Part shown: positions 1 to 5,358 of the stretch, piece after piece
How the letters are laid out: each line of letters starts with the position of its first letter
Numbering within the stretch: the first letter of the stretch is position 1
Source of the DNA: Faecalibacterium sp.
Lineage (GTDB): Bacteria > Bacillota > Clostridia > Oscillospirales > Ruminococcaceae
NCBI GenBank assembly: GCA_020025795.1
Contig: JAHHRK010000091.1
Coordinates: forward strand, 1-5,991
Length of the DNA stretch: 5,991 nt
Reading direction: 5' to 3'
Position numbers and translations under genes: made by a program
Notes under the pieces: generated by a model
Told to the model about the DNA's origin: nothing
The model's input: only the letters and a program-made list of their open reading frames with translations
Database searches by the model: none

Positions 1-486
1 TGCCACATCGACATTGCTATGGCTGTCTGGCGCGAAGGCGCAACCGGCGGTGAGCTGGATATGCTGGCTCGTCAGCCGCTGTGGCGCCATATGCTGGACT
101 ACCGCTGCGGCACCGGCCATGGCGTTTCTCATGTTGGTGCGGTTCACGAAGGCCCCCAGAGCCTGCGCCCCCACAACAGCATCGTATTTGTGCCCGGCAT
201 GGTCATCACCGACGAGCCCGGCATCTACGAAGAAGGCCATATGGGCATCCGTATCGAAAACGAGCTGGTCTGCGTTGAGGCCGGCGAAAGCGAATACGGC
301 AAGTTCCTGCGCTTTGAACCGCTGACCTTCGTGCCCATTGATACTTCCTGCGTGCTGGTCGATGAACTGACCCGCGAGGAAAAGCAGTGGCTGAACAACT
401 ATCATGCACAGGTTCTGGCAAAGCTGCGTCCCCTGCTGAACGAAGGCGAGGCCGCATGGCTGGCTGCAAAGTGTGCTGCTATCTAA
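1..486 (+). CDS. Aminopeptidase P family (M24B) Xaa-Pro peptidase, C-terminal part
   Basis: Partial gene: the frame is open from base 1, so the start lies outside the window, and 161 residues remain before TAA. The family is cytosolic dinuclear-metal (usually Mn) peptidases that remove an N-terminal residue preceding proline. The sequence resembles the C-terminal 'pita-bread' domain of the eukaryotic-type aminopeptidase P subgroup: GTGHGV at residues 37-42, VHEGPQ at 48-53, TDEPGIY at 70-76 and GIRIENE at 82-88. By alignment from memory with human XPNPEP1, the metal ligands are His40, Glu72 and Glu86 (the 14-residue spacing of the two Glu matches). The two Asp ligands would lie upstream, outside the window. 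His49 fits the catalytic His of VHEGP. The family's usual His four residues before the ligand (HGTGH) is Cys36 here. A C-terminal helical tail after about residue 115 is typical of this subgroup. The next gene starts 33 bp on with no terminator between, so co-transcription is possible. The peptidase call is very secure; exact substrate is inferred. Confidence 0.93.
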   Translation, partial: CHIDIAMAVWREGATGGELDMLARQPLWRHMLDYRCGTGHGVSHVGAVHEGPQSLRPHNSIVFVPGMVITDEPGIYEEGHMGIRIENELVCVEAGESEYGKFLRFEPLTFVPIDTSCVLVDELTREEKQWLNNYHAQVLAKLRPLLNEGEAAWLAAKCAAI

Positions 487-504
487 TGCCCCACCTGTAA
501 GAAG

Positions 505-513
505 AGAAAGGAG
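505..513 (+). promoter_or_regulatory. Ribosome binding site of the first membrane-protein gene
   Basis: GAAAGGAG lies 6 nt before the ATG at 520, a strong Shine-Dalgarno that fixes this start. The 33-bp gap after the peptidase stop holds this site and nothing that looks like a promoter or terminator. Confidence 0.8.
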
Positions 514-519
514 CTCTCT

Positions 520-1899
520 ATGGAGCGCGTCCGATATCTTTTGGTACCGGCGGTTATACCGCTGTTACCTCTTTTGGGCTTATTTTTCATTCCGCAAACC
601 CAGCGCCGCCGCCGCTTTATTACCGGCGGAATGTTGTTCACCCTGGTCTTTGCCTTTCTTGGTATGGGGCTGCAAGGCTCTGCCAAGGCTGGCAGCCTGG
701 GCTGGCTGGAATTCAGCCTGCAAGGCACCCCCATGGGAGCGGTCATCTCCCTTTCGATTGCCTCTCTGCTGTGTTTGGCCGGATTGTTCGGCTTTGAAGT
801 GCTGGATGGCAAAGAACGTAATTATTACGTTGCTTTCCTAACGGTATTCATTGCCGTGCAGCTCATGACCGGTGCTGGCAGCCTGCCTTTGTTTCTGGCA
901 GCCTGGCTGATTGCTGCTGTTGCCTGTGATGTTCTGGTAAAGCGCAACCCCAAAGGTCTGCGCTTTTACCGCATCGGCACGGTGATGAGCGGCGTTTTGC
1001 TGCTGGCCGGTGCCATTTTGGCCTGCAACAGTAATGCGGTTCTGACCTTTCTGCCCCACACTACGACAGGCAACCCGGTACTGCCTGCTGCACTATTGAT
1101 TGCAGGCTTTGCGCTGCACACCTTCACCTGCCAATTGACTCCTGCCACTGCGCCCACATCGGTTGTATTGTATGTGGGCATGGGCATCATGGGACTGTTC
1201 GGTGTGATTCAGACCATCTGTTACCTATTTGGTATCTCCGCTTTGGAAGACACGATCATTCAGAGTGTGTTTCCGCCTGTTTTCCTGCTGCTTGCCGTGA
1301 TTTGCGGTGGGCTGGCGCTGCGCTGTCAGAATTTGACCCAGCGGCTCAGCTGCCTGGCAGCAAGCCAAAGCGGCATTGTTCTGTTTGGTCTCTGCGCCCT
1401 GCAGCAAAAGCTGTTCATTGGCGCTGCGCTGCTGCTTGTTCTGGGGGCTGTCTGCCTGACCGCGTTGCTGCTGTGCAGCAGTGCCTTCCGCTACACCCAG
1501 GGCAAAACGCTGGTTTCTCAGCTGGAAGGCATCGGTCGGCAAATGCCGCTGGCACTGTTCTGCTTTGGCTGTGCCGCTTTTGGTTTGGTGGGGCTGCCGC
1601 CGTTTTCCGGCAGCGTTTCCCGCCTGTATCTGGCGCGCGGCGCATTAGCCAGCTTGGACTGGGGCATTTGGGCCGTACTGGTCCTGCTCCTTTTGGCAGC
1701 GCTTGCCGCAATTGCGCTGCTGAAGCCGCTGTACCAGGGATTTTTCCCCGGTCAGAAATTTGAAAGTGATACCAAGATGCACTACGGTGTCTGTGTTGGT
1801 CTGCCGATTGCAATTCTTTCTGCTGTTTTATTGCTTGCCGGCCTGATGCCTGTCTATTTGCTGCAATGGGTTCAGACTGCGGCAAGCCTGTTCGGGTAA
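520..1899 (+). CDS. Complex I antiporter-like membrane protein, divergent (NuoN/MrpD-like), 459 aa
   Basis: A very hydrophobic protein with roughly 12-14 predicted membrane segments and almost no long loops. Family signs are the block QMPLALFCFGCAAFGLVGLPP at residues 341-361 followed by FSGSVSR, matching the 'MP...G.PP.sGFvSK' signature of NuoL/M/N, MrpD and HyfB proteins; a SQSG at 282-285 matching 'SQxG'; and TAPTSVV at 210-216 matching 'APTPVS'. Canonical members carry protons or Na+ through buried charges. By manual alignment these are lost here: the TM5 Glu becomes Leu130, the TM8 Lys about Met224, and the TM10 Lys about Leu313. The TM7 Lys position appears to be His200. The TM7 motif 'PLHxWLPDA' is shortened to QLTPAT. 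Length is slightly below typical MrpD/NuoN (about 480-500). It may therefore be a non-pumping structural or scaffold paralogue, or a channel with different chemistry. It is probably co-translated with the next gene. Superfamily is fairly certain; the function and partner complex are unknown. Confidence 0.8.
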   Translation: MERVRYLLVPAVIPLLPLLGLFFIPQTQRRRRFITGGMLFTLVFAFLGMGLQGSAKAGSLGWLEFSLQGTPMGAVISLSIASLLCLAGLFGFEVLDGKERNYYVAFLTVFIAVQLMTGAGSLPLFLAAWLIAAVACDVLVKRNPKGLRFYRIGTVMSGVLLLAGAILACNSNAVLTFLPHTTTGNPVLPAALLIAGFALHTFTCQLTPATAPTSVVLYVGMGIMGLFGVIQTICYLFGISALEDTIIQSVFPPVFLLLAVICGGLALRCQNLTQRLSCLAASQSGIVLFGLCALQQKLFIGAALLLVLGAVCLTALLLCSSAFRYTQGKTLVSQLEGIGRQMPLALFCFGCAAFGLVGLPPFSGSVSRLYLARGALASLDWGIWAVLVLLLLAALAAIALLKPLYQGFFPGQKFESDTKMHYGVCVGLPIAILSAVLLLAGLMPVYLLQWVQTAASLFG

Positions 1900-1914
1900 G
1901 GAGGTGCCACTGTG
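1897..1914 (+). promoter_or_regulatory. Overlapping stop/Shine-Dalgarno and GTG start of second membrane-protein gene
   Basis: TAAGGAGG contains the stop codon of the upstream gene (1897-1899) and an ideal Shine-Dalgarno (1898-1904), 7 nt before the GTG at 1912. Terminating ribosomes would sit on the next initiation site, so translational coupling and balanced production of the two membrane proteins is likely. The perfect SD is the reason for choosing this GTG. Confidence 0.82.
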
Positions 1915-3633
1915 GATTTTATCAAAATACTAAGCGGCACCCCGGAAGCTGCCAAGCTGCTTTTAGCGCTTTTGCTGGTTCCTGTCGTGGGCAGCATTGG
2001 TGTCTGGGGCATCAGCCTGTACGGACAAACCATTCCCGGAAACGGCTGGCGTGACCGCCGCGATGCCATTATCTGGACCTGCTGCGGTCTCACGCTTTTG
2101 GGTGTGCTGGTACTGCGCCCCTATTGGGGTACCGAGTTTGTTCTGATTGGCGGCGGCGGTGTGGGTTACAGCTTCGGTATCGACGGCCTGCGCTATGCAC
2201 TGGCTGCTCTGGTCACTACACTATGGCTGCTGTCCAGCCTGTTCAGCCGATGGTATCTGGCCCAGTCCAGCCACAAAATGCGCTATTATTCCTTCTTTTT
2301 GCTGGGCGAAAGCGGCATCCTGTGTGTACTGTTTTCTGCCGATTTGTACACGCTTTTGACCGGCTTTGTGGTGTTGAATCTGGCTTGCTGGGTACTCACT
2401 GCTCACCGGGAAACCGAAGCGGCACGCATGGCAGGCAGCCGCGCTTTAGCCGGCATGGTTGCTGGCGGACTGTGTGCACTGCTGGGTATTCTGCTGCTGA
2501 CGAATCTGCTGGGTACGGTTCGTTTTTCTGCGCTGCAAGTGCTTGGCTACACCTGCAAGAACCGTCCGCTGCTGTATCTGGGCGGTGGGCTGGTGCTGAT
2601 TGGCATTTCCATTGGCTGCGCCGTCTGGCCGCTGCCCAAGCGGATGCCCAGCTCCGGTTTTGCGCCCGGACCTGCCGCTGCACTGCTGGCAGGTGCTGTT
2701 ACTGTCGCATGGCTTTTCTCTGCCATGGTGCTCAGCGGTCTTTTGTTCTGGTGGGATGGTCGCTGGGGCTTGTTCCTGTCGGGCCTGGGTATTTTAATGA
2801 CGGTGGCCGGTGCAGTATCTGCTGCCTTCCGCCCCCATCTCAAGCAAACGCTGACGATGCTTTCTGTCAGCCAAACCGGCATGATCCTGCTTACGCTGGG
2901 TCTGAACTGCCTTTTGGCGGATAAGAATCATCTTGCCGCAGAGGCTGTTGTGCTGCAATGTTTGCACCACGGTCTGTGCCAGATGGTACTGTTCCTGTGT
3001 GCCGGCACGATTTGCCTGCACCAGTCCGATCTTTCGCTTGTCACCCTGTGCGGCTTTGGCCGCGGCAAAACGCCGCTGCTGGTTGGTTTTGCACTGGCTG
3101 GCGCATCTCTGTGCGGTATGCCGCTGTTCTTTGGTTCGATCAATCTGACCTTACTGCAAAAAGCACTGTACAGCTTCATCGTTGCCTTGCCCCCGGACGG
3201 CTGCGGCATCCATGTATTCCGCCTGATTTCCTGGCTGGTGATTTTCAGCTGCGGTGCAAGCGTAGCCGCCATCATCAAACTGCTGGTCTGCCTGTTTGTG
3301 AAGAAAAACCGTGACTCTGCCCTGCAGGCTCGGTATGATGCCCTGAACGAGCGCGGTCTGTCCCCCATGATTCGGGTACTGCTAATTTCGTCCGGCGCCG
3401 TGTTGCTGCTGGCCGGCATAACCGCACCCTACACCCTGCGGAATATCGCTTACAGCTGCGTAGGCTTTTTCAGCACCCTGCTACGCGGCAGCCTTACCGC
3501 ATTTGAACCGTTGCCCTTTATGTTGGCAGCGCTGTATCTGGTGATTGGCGGACTTTTGTATCTGGCATTTTTACGCAGATTGCTGAAGAAGATGACAGAG
3601 CCAGCATCGGAATCTAAATCCGAATCGGAATAA
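1912..3633 (+). CDS. Complex I antiporter-like membrane protein, charge-depleted (NuoM/HyfB/MrpD-like), 573 aa
   Basis: Polytopic protein of about 14 or more membrane segments with clearer family features than its upstream neighbour: YSFGIDGLRYAL at 86-97 (family 'fs..DGLS'), MRYYSFFLL at 123-131, LKQTLTMLSVSQTG at 310-323 ('lKrlLAYSSvSQmG'), LHHGLCQMVLFLCAG at 351-365 ('nHalfKalLFlaaG') and GMPLFFGS at 402-409 ('GlPPlsGF'). The ion-path residues are again replaced in my alignment: TM5 Glu to Val153, TM7 Lys to Gly235, TM8 Lys to Val265, TM10 Lys to Gln357. The 'PLHxWLP' motif reads PLPKRMP (240-246), so its His is Pro242. Lys311 and His353 are kept. The C-terminus is a short charged tail (residues 563-573, rich in Ser, Glu, Lys), likely cytosolic. 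Intermediate in length between MrpD (about 490) and HyfB (about 670). It is presumed to pair with the preceding gene product in the cytoplasmic membrane. Family sure, role not. Confidence 0.85.
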   Translation: MDFIKILSGTPEAAKLLLALLLVPVVGSIGVWGISLYGQTIPGNGWRDRRDAIIWTCCGLTLLGVLVLRPYWGTEFVLIGGGGVGYSFGIDGLRYALAALVTTLWLLSSLFSRWYLAQSSHKMRYYSFFLLGESGILCVLFSADLYTLLTGFVVLNLACWVLTAHRETEAARMAGSRALAGMVAGGLCALLGILLLTNLLGTVRFSALQVLGYTCKNRPLLYLGGGLVLIGISIGCAVWPLPKRMPSSGFAPGPAAALLAGAVTVAWLFSAMVLSGLLFWWDGRWGLFLSGLGILMTVAGAVSAAFRPHLKQTLTMLSVSQTGMILLTLGLNCLLADKNHLAAEAVVLQCLHHGLCQMVLFLCAGTICLHQSDLSLVTLCGFGRGKTPLLVGFALAGASLCGMPLFFGSINLTLLQKALYSFIVALPPDGCGIHVFRLISWLVIFSCGASVAAIIKLLVCLFVKKNRDSALQARYDALNERGLSPMIRVLLISSGAVLLLAGITAPYTLRNIAYSCVGFFSTLLRGSLTAFEPLPFMLAALYLVIGGLLYLAFLRRLLKKMTEPASESKSESE

Positions 3634-3639
3634 CATTTC

Positions 3640-3655
3640 CTGCCAAATCTGGCAG
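3640..3655 (+). repeat. Short inverted repeat after the membrane-protein gene
   Basis: CTGCCA and TGGCAG form a perfect 6-bp stem around a 4-nt loop, 6 bp after the stop codon and before the main terminator. No U-run follows, so on its own it is not a terminator; it could stabilise the mRNA 3' end or be chance. Confidence 0.4.
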
Positions 3656-3670
3656 ATTCAAAAACAATTG

Positions 3671-3704
3671 AAAAACGCACGGCTGCAACAGCCGTGCGTT
3701 TTTT
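3671..3704 (+). terminator. Intrinsic terminator of the membrane-protein unit
   Basis: A perfect 15-bp stem: left arm 3671-3685 (AAAAACGCACGGCTG), loop CAA, right arm 3689-3703, ending in six T (3699-3704). The 10-bp core is GC-rich. The A-run on the left side means it could also terminate transcription from the opposite strand. It marks the end of the upstream unit and isolates the dehydrogenase gene. Confidence 0.92.
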
Positions 3705-3705
3705 A

Positions 3706-3736
3706 TTTGCTGGTTCGCCGCAGAGGCGATTGCAAA
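3706..3736 (+). repeat. Bipartite hairpin just after the terminator
   Basis: TTTGC (3706-3710) can pair with GCAAA (3732-3736), and inside it TCGCC (3715-3719) pairs with GGCGA (3725-3729), with a small internal loop. It lies upstream of the mapped promoter, so it would not be in the dehydrogenase transcript. No known RNA class is recognised; it may be meaningless. Confidence 0.3.
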
Positions 3737-3784
3737 CAGGGACACGAGCCACTACATTTCGCATAAAAAACACCGGATTTTTTG

Positions 3785-3805
3785 TAATTGACAATCAATT
3801 ATCAA
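3785..3805. promoter_or_regulatory. Overlapping palindromes, candidate Rex-like operator
   Basis: Two dyads overlap here. The first is a perfect 7-3-7 palindrome, TAATTGA-CAA-TCAATTA (3785-3801). The second is an 18-bp imperfect dyad, TTGACAA-TCAA-TTATCAA (3788-3805), which matches 11 of the 14 defined bases of the clostridial Rex consensus TTGTTAA-N4-TTAACAA. Both cover the -35 hexamer, so a bound repressor would block RNA polymerase. Rex senses the NADH/NAD+ ratio and often controls alcohol dehydrogenase genes, which suits the downstream gene. The Rex assignment is inference; another dimeric regulator reading the perfect dyad is possible. Confidence 0.5.
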
Positions 3806-3816
3806 AACTCTATACT
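3788..3816 (+). promoter_or_regulatory. Sigma-A type promoter of the dehydrogenase gene
   Basis: TTGACA (3788-3793, perfect -35) and TATACT (3811-3816, 5 of 6 to TATAAT) are separated by exactly 17 bp. Transcription would start near 3823, giving a leader of about 110 nt. Upstream, A6 (3765-3770) and T6 (3778-3783) tracts could act as an UP element or bent DNA. It is the best promoter in the window and implies strong expression unless repressed. Confidence 0.85.
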
Positions 3817-3837
3817 GAAATTAAAGTGAGCAAACCA

Positions 3838-3859
3838 CTGTGCAGAGATTCCTGCGCAG
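3838..3859 (+). other. Leader hairpin 1 in dehydrogenase mRNA
   Basis: CTGTGCAG (3838-3845) pairs with CTGCGCAG (3852-3859), an 8-bp stem with one G-U pair and a 6-nt loop. It begins about 15 nt after the predicted transcription start. No U-run follows, so it is not a terminator; it may protect the 5' end of the mRNA. No known riboswitch class is recognised. Confidence 0.45.
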
Positions 3860-3883
3860 CAGCCCGCTTCTCATGAATTCATC

Positions 3884-3914
3884 TGAAAAACCGCCTGTGT
3901 GCGGGTCTGTTTCA
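3884..3914 (+). other. Leader hairpin 2 ending just before the RBS
   Basis: TGAAA (3884-3888) pairs with TTTCA (3910-3914), and inside it CCGC (3891-3894) pairs with GCGG (3901-3904) around a 6-nt loop. The Shine-Dalgarno begins 4 nt after the stem and stays unpaired in this fold. A role in translation is only a possibility. Confidence 0.4.
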
Positions 3915-3917
3915 TAA

Positions 3918-3924
3918 GGGAGGT
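3918..3924 (+). promoter_or_regulatory. Ribosome binding site deciding the dehydrogenase start
   Basis: GGGAGGT lies 7 nt before the ATG at 3932. The same frame is open further upstream to a GTG at 3899, but that codon has no SD and would place this SD inside the coding region. The ATG also gives an N-terminus (MVNRFVLN) that aligns with E. coli FucO (MANRMILN). Confidence 0.88.
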
Positions 3925-3931
3925 AATTATC

Positions 3932-5074
3932 ATGGTAAATCGTTTTGTTCTGAACGCAATTTCTTATCATGGCAAAGGCGCAATCAAGGAAATTCCCGGT
4001 CTGGTGGCTGCAAAAGGCCTGAAGAAGGCTTTCATCGCTTCTGACCCGGATCTGATCAAGTTTGGTGTCACCAAAAAGGTCACCGACCTGCTGGACGAAG
4101 CCGGCATGGCCTACGAGATCTACTCCGACATCAAGCCCAACCCCACCATTGAGAACGTGCAGTCCGGCGTTGCCGCTTACAAGGCATCCGGCGCAGATTA
4201 CATGATCGCAATCGGCGGCGGCTCCTCCATGGATACCGGCAAGGCAATCGGTATCATCATCAACAACCCTGAATTTGCTGATGTGCGTAGCTTGGAAGGC
4301 GTTGCTCCCACCAAGAACCGCACCGTTTACACCATTGCTGTGCCCACTACCGCAGGTACTGCAGCAGAGGCTACCATCAACTACGTTATCACCGATGTGG
4401 AGCGCAAGCGCAAGTTCGTCTGCGTGGATACCAATGATATCCCCGACATCGCAATCGTTGACCCGGATATGATGGCTTCCATGCCCAAGGGCCTGACGGC
4501 TTCCACCGGTATGGACGCACTGACCCATGCAATCGAAGGCTACACCACCAAGGCTGCCTGGGATCTGGCAGACTGCCTGAACCTGGAAGCAATCCGCCTG
4601 ATTTCCAAGAGCCTGCGCGGCGCTGTGGAGAACGATCCGGACGGTCGTGAAGGCATGGCTCTGGGCCAGTTTGTCACCGGCATGGCTTTCTCCAACGTTG
4701 GTCTGGGCATTGCACACTCCATGGCACATACCCTGGGCGCTGTGTATGATACTCCCCACGGTGTGGCCTGCGCAATGATGCTGCCCATCGTTATGGAGTA
4801 CAACGCAGAAACCACCGGCGAAAAGTTCAAGAACATCGCTGAGGCTATGGGTGTAGATACCACCGGTATGGACCAGGCAACCTATCGCCAGGCCGCTATC
4901 GATGCAGTTCGCCAGCTGAGCGTGGATGTTGGCATTCCCACCAAGCTGCCTGCCCTGAAGGAAGAAGACCTGCAGTTCCTGGCTGAGTCCGCTTATGCTG
5001 ACGCTTGCCGTCCCGGCAACCCCAAGGAAACCAGCGTTGAGGACCTGAAAGAGCTGTTCCGCAAGCTGATGTAA
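3932..5074 (+). CDS. fucO: Iron-dependent lactaldehyde reductase / 1,2-propanediol dehydrogenase
   Basis: Group III iron-dependent alcohol dehydrogenase of 380 aa, close to the 382 aa of E. coli FucO and similar along its whole length. It reduces L- or D-lactaldehyde to 1,2-propanediol with NADH in the cytosol and is often active on other short aldehydes or diols. The N-terminal dinucleotide-binding domain holds GGGS at 95-98 and Asp38, the position that gives FucO its NAD preference. FucO-like stretches are NNPEFADVRSLEG (111-123), PTTAGTAAEATINYVITD (138-155) and KFVCVD (161-166). The C-terminal domain supplies iron ligands Asp195, His199, His262 and His276, all in the spacing of E. coli D196/H200/H263/H277. 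His266 matches FucO His267. It is alone between a strong promoter and a terminator. No fucose or rhamnose catabolic gene is in the window, so the physiological substrate could be another aldehyde (for example a butanol or propanol route). Family and cofactor are secure; substrate moderately so. Confidence 0.9.
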   Translation: MVNRFVLNAISYHGKGAIKEIPGLVAAKGLKKAFIASDPDLIKFGVTKKVTDLLDEAGMAYEIYSDIKPNPTIENVQSGVAAYKASGADYMIAIGGGSSMDTGKAIGIIINNPEFADVRSLEGVAPTKNRTVYTIAVPTTAGTAAEATINYVITDVERKRKFVCVDTNDIPDIAIVDPDMMASMPKGLTASTGMDALTHAIEGYTTKAAWDLADCLNLEAIRLISKSLRGAVENDPDGREGMALGQFVTGMAFSNVGLGIAHSMAHTLGAVYDTPHGVACAMMLPIVMEYNAETTGEKFKNIAEAMGVDTTGMDQATYRQAAIDAVRQLSVDVGIPTKLPALKEEDLQFLAESAYADACRPGNPKETSVEDLKELFRKLM

Positions 5075-5082
5075 AAATGAAA

Positions 5083-5109
5083 CTGCGGTCCTAAAGCAGA
5101 AAGCCGCAG
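5083..5109 (+). repeat. Inverted repeat between dehydrogenase stop and terminator
   Basis: CTGCGG (5083-5088) and CCGCAG (5104-5109) can form a 6-bp stem with a 15-nt loop. It has no U-run; possibly an mRNA 3'-end structure next to the main terminator. Confidence 0.35.
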
Positions 5110-5122
5110 CAACGGAATCCAT

Positions 5123-5163
5123 AAAATCCCCCTGCACAGGATGTCGGTGCAGGGGGATTTTTT
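5123..5163 (+). terminator. Intrinsic terminator of the dehydrogenase gene
   Basis: A 15-bp perfect stem: AAAATCCCCCTGCAC (5123-5137) pairs with 5147-5161 around a 9-nt loop, with six T at 5158-5163. It lies 48 bp after the stop codon and makes the dehydrogenase a single-gene transcript. Confidence 0.93.
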
Positions 5164-5188
5164 GCCGAACCCCGGCTGTTCGCTATTG

Positions 5189-5261
5189 TTCCACTTTTTT
5201 CACCGTTTTTCACACCGACTTTTTTGTGGAATGTTGAAAACTCAGTGGAAAGAGTGGAAAC
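5189..5261. repeat. Cluster of GTGGAA/TTCCAC-type repeats in intergenic DNA
   Basis: Within the 277-bp gene-free stretch 5164-5440, CAC followed by or preceded by T-runs recurs at 5192, 5201 and 5211 (9-10 bp apart). GTGGAA then appears in the opposite orientation at 5226, 5245 and 5254. The last two form a tandem 9-bp repeat (AGTGGAAAG / AGTGGAAAC, 5244-5261). Helical-turn spacing suggests side-by-side protein binding, in the manner of GTGG-type direct repeats bound by MraZ, but the identity of any binder is a guess. AT-rich low-complexity sequence could also give this by chance. Confidence 0.4.
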
Positions 5262-5272
5262 TCTCCATATTT

Positions 5273-5286
5273 AGTGGTTAGCCACT
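5273..5286. repeat. Palindrome AGTGG-TTAG-CCACT
   Basis: A 5-bp perfect inverted repeat with a 4-bp centre, sharing the AGTGG core of the neighbouring direct repeats. It could be part of the same operator region or a small hairpin. Confidence 0.4.
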
Positions 5287-5358
5287 GCTTATTTTCGCAA
5301 ATCTTGGTTTTTCACTACCATATCTATTGTGGAAAAGCTGGGATTCTATCACTTCCCC

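Noticed and set aside
2124..2924. A 266-codon alternative + frame inside the second membrane-protein gene
   Set aside because: It is rich in Arg, Cys and Trp with no domain, lies wholly within a well-supported gene, and has no RBS; it is a frame-shifted shadow.
520..3633. Many CTGCTG-like repeats in the two membrane-protein genes
   Set aside because: They are leucine codons in hydrophobic helices with a biased codon choice, not a tandem-repeat element.
3765..3783. A6-CACCGGA-T6 resembling the A6-GGGTGG-T6 element at 5404-5421, considered as a shared regulatory repeat
   Set aside because: Only the A and T runs are alike; the centres differ and their positions relative to promoter and start codon are not equivalent. 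Probably chance in AT-rich spacers.
3788..3805. Fur/PerR box or FNR/CRP-type site at the dehydrogenase promoter
   Set aside because: The half-sites TTGATAAT and ATTGTCAA (minus strand) resemble Fur-type halves but have a 2-bp rather than 1-bp centre, and the spacing does not fit TTGAT-N4-ATCAA. Rex fits better both by sequence and by target gene.
3899..3931. Upstream GTG extension of the dehydrogenase (11 extra residues)
   Set aside because: The strong SD at 3918-3924 lies inside this extension and points to ATG 3932, which also gives the family's normal N-terminus.
3821..5137. A 438-codon open frame on the minus strand opposite the dehydrogenase
   Set aside because: It mirrors a strongly codon-biased gene: the antisense frame of GC-rich-third-position coding often stays open. 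Its protein shows no recognisable domain, it spans the sense terminator and leader, and I see no RBS or promoter driving it.
5225..5335. TGTGGAA words considered as DnaA boxes of an origin
   Set aside because: They lack the TGTGGATAA spelling, there is no AT-rich unwinding element with dnaA or dnaN nearby, and the gene context is not that of an origin.
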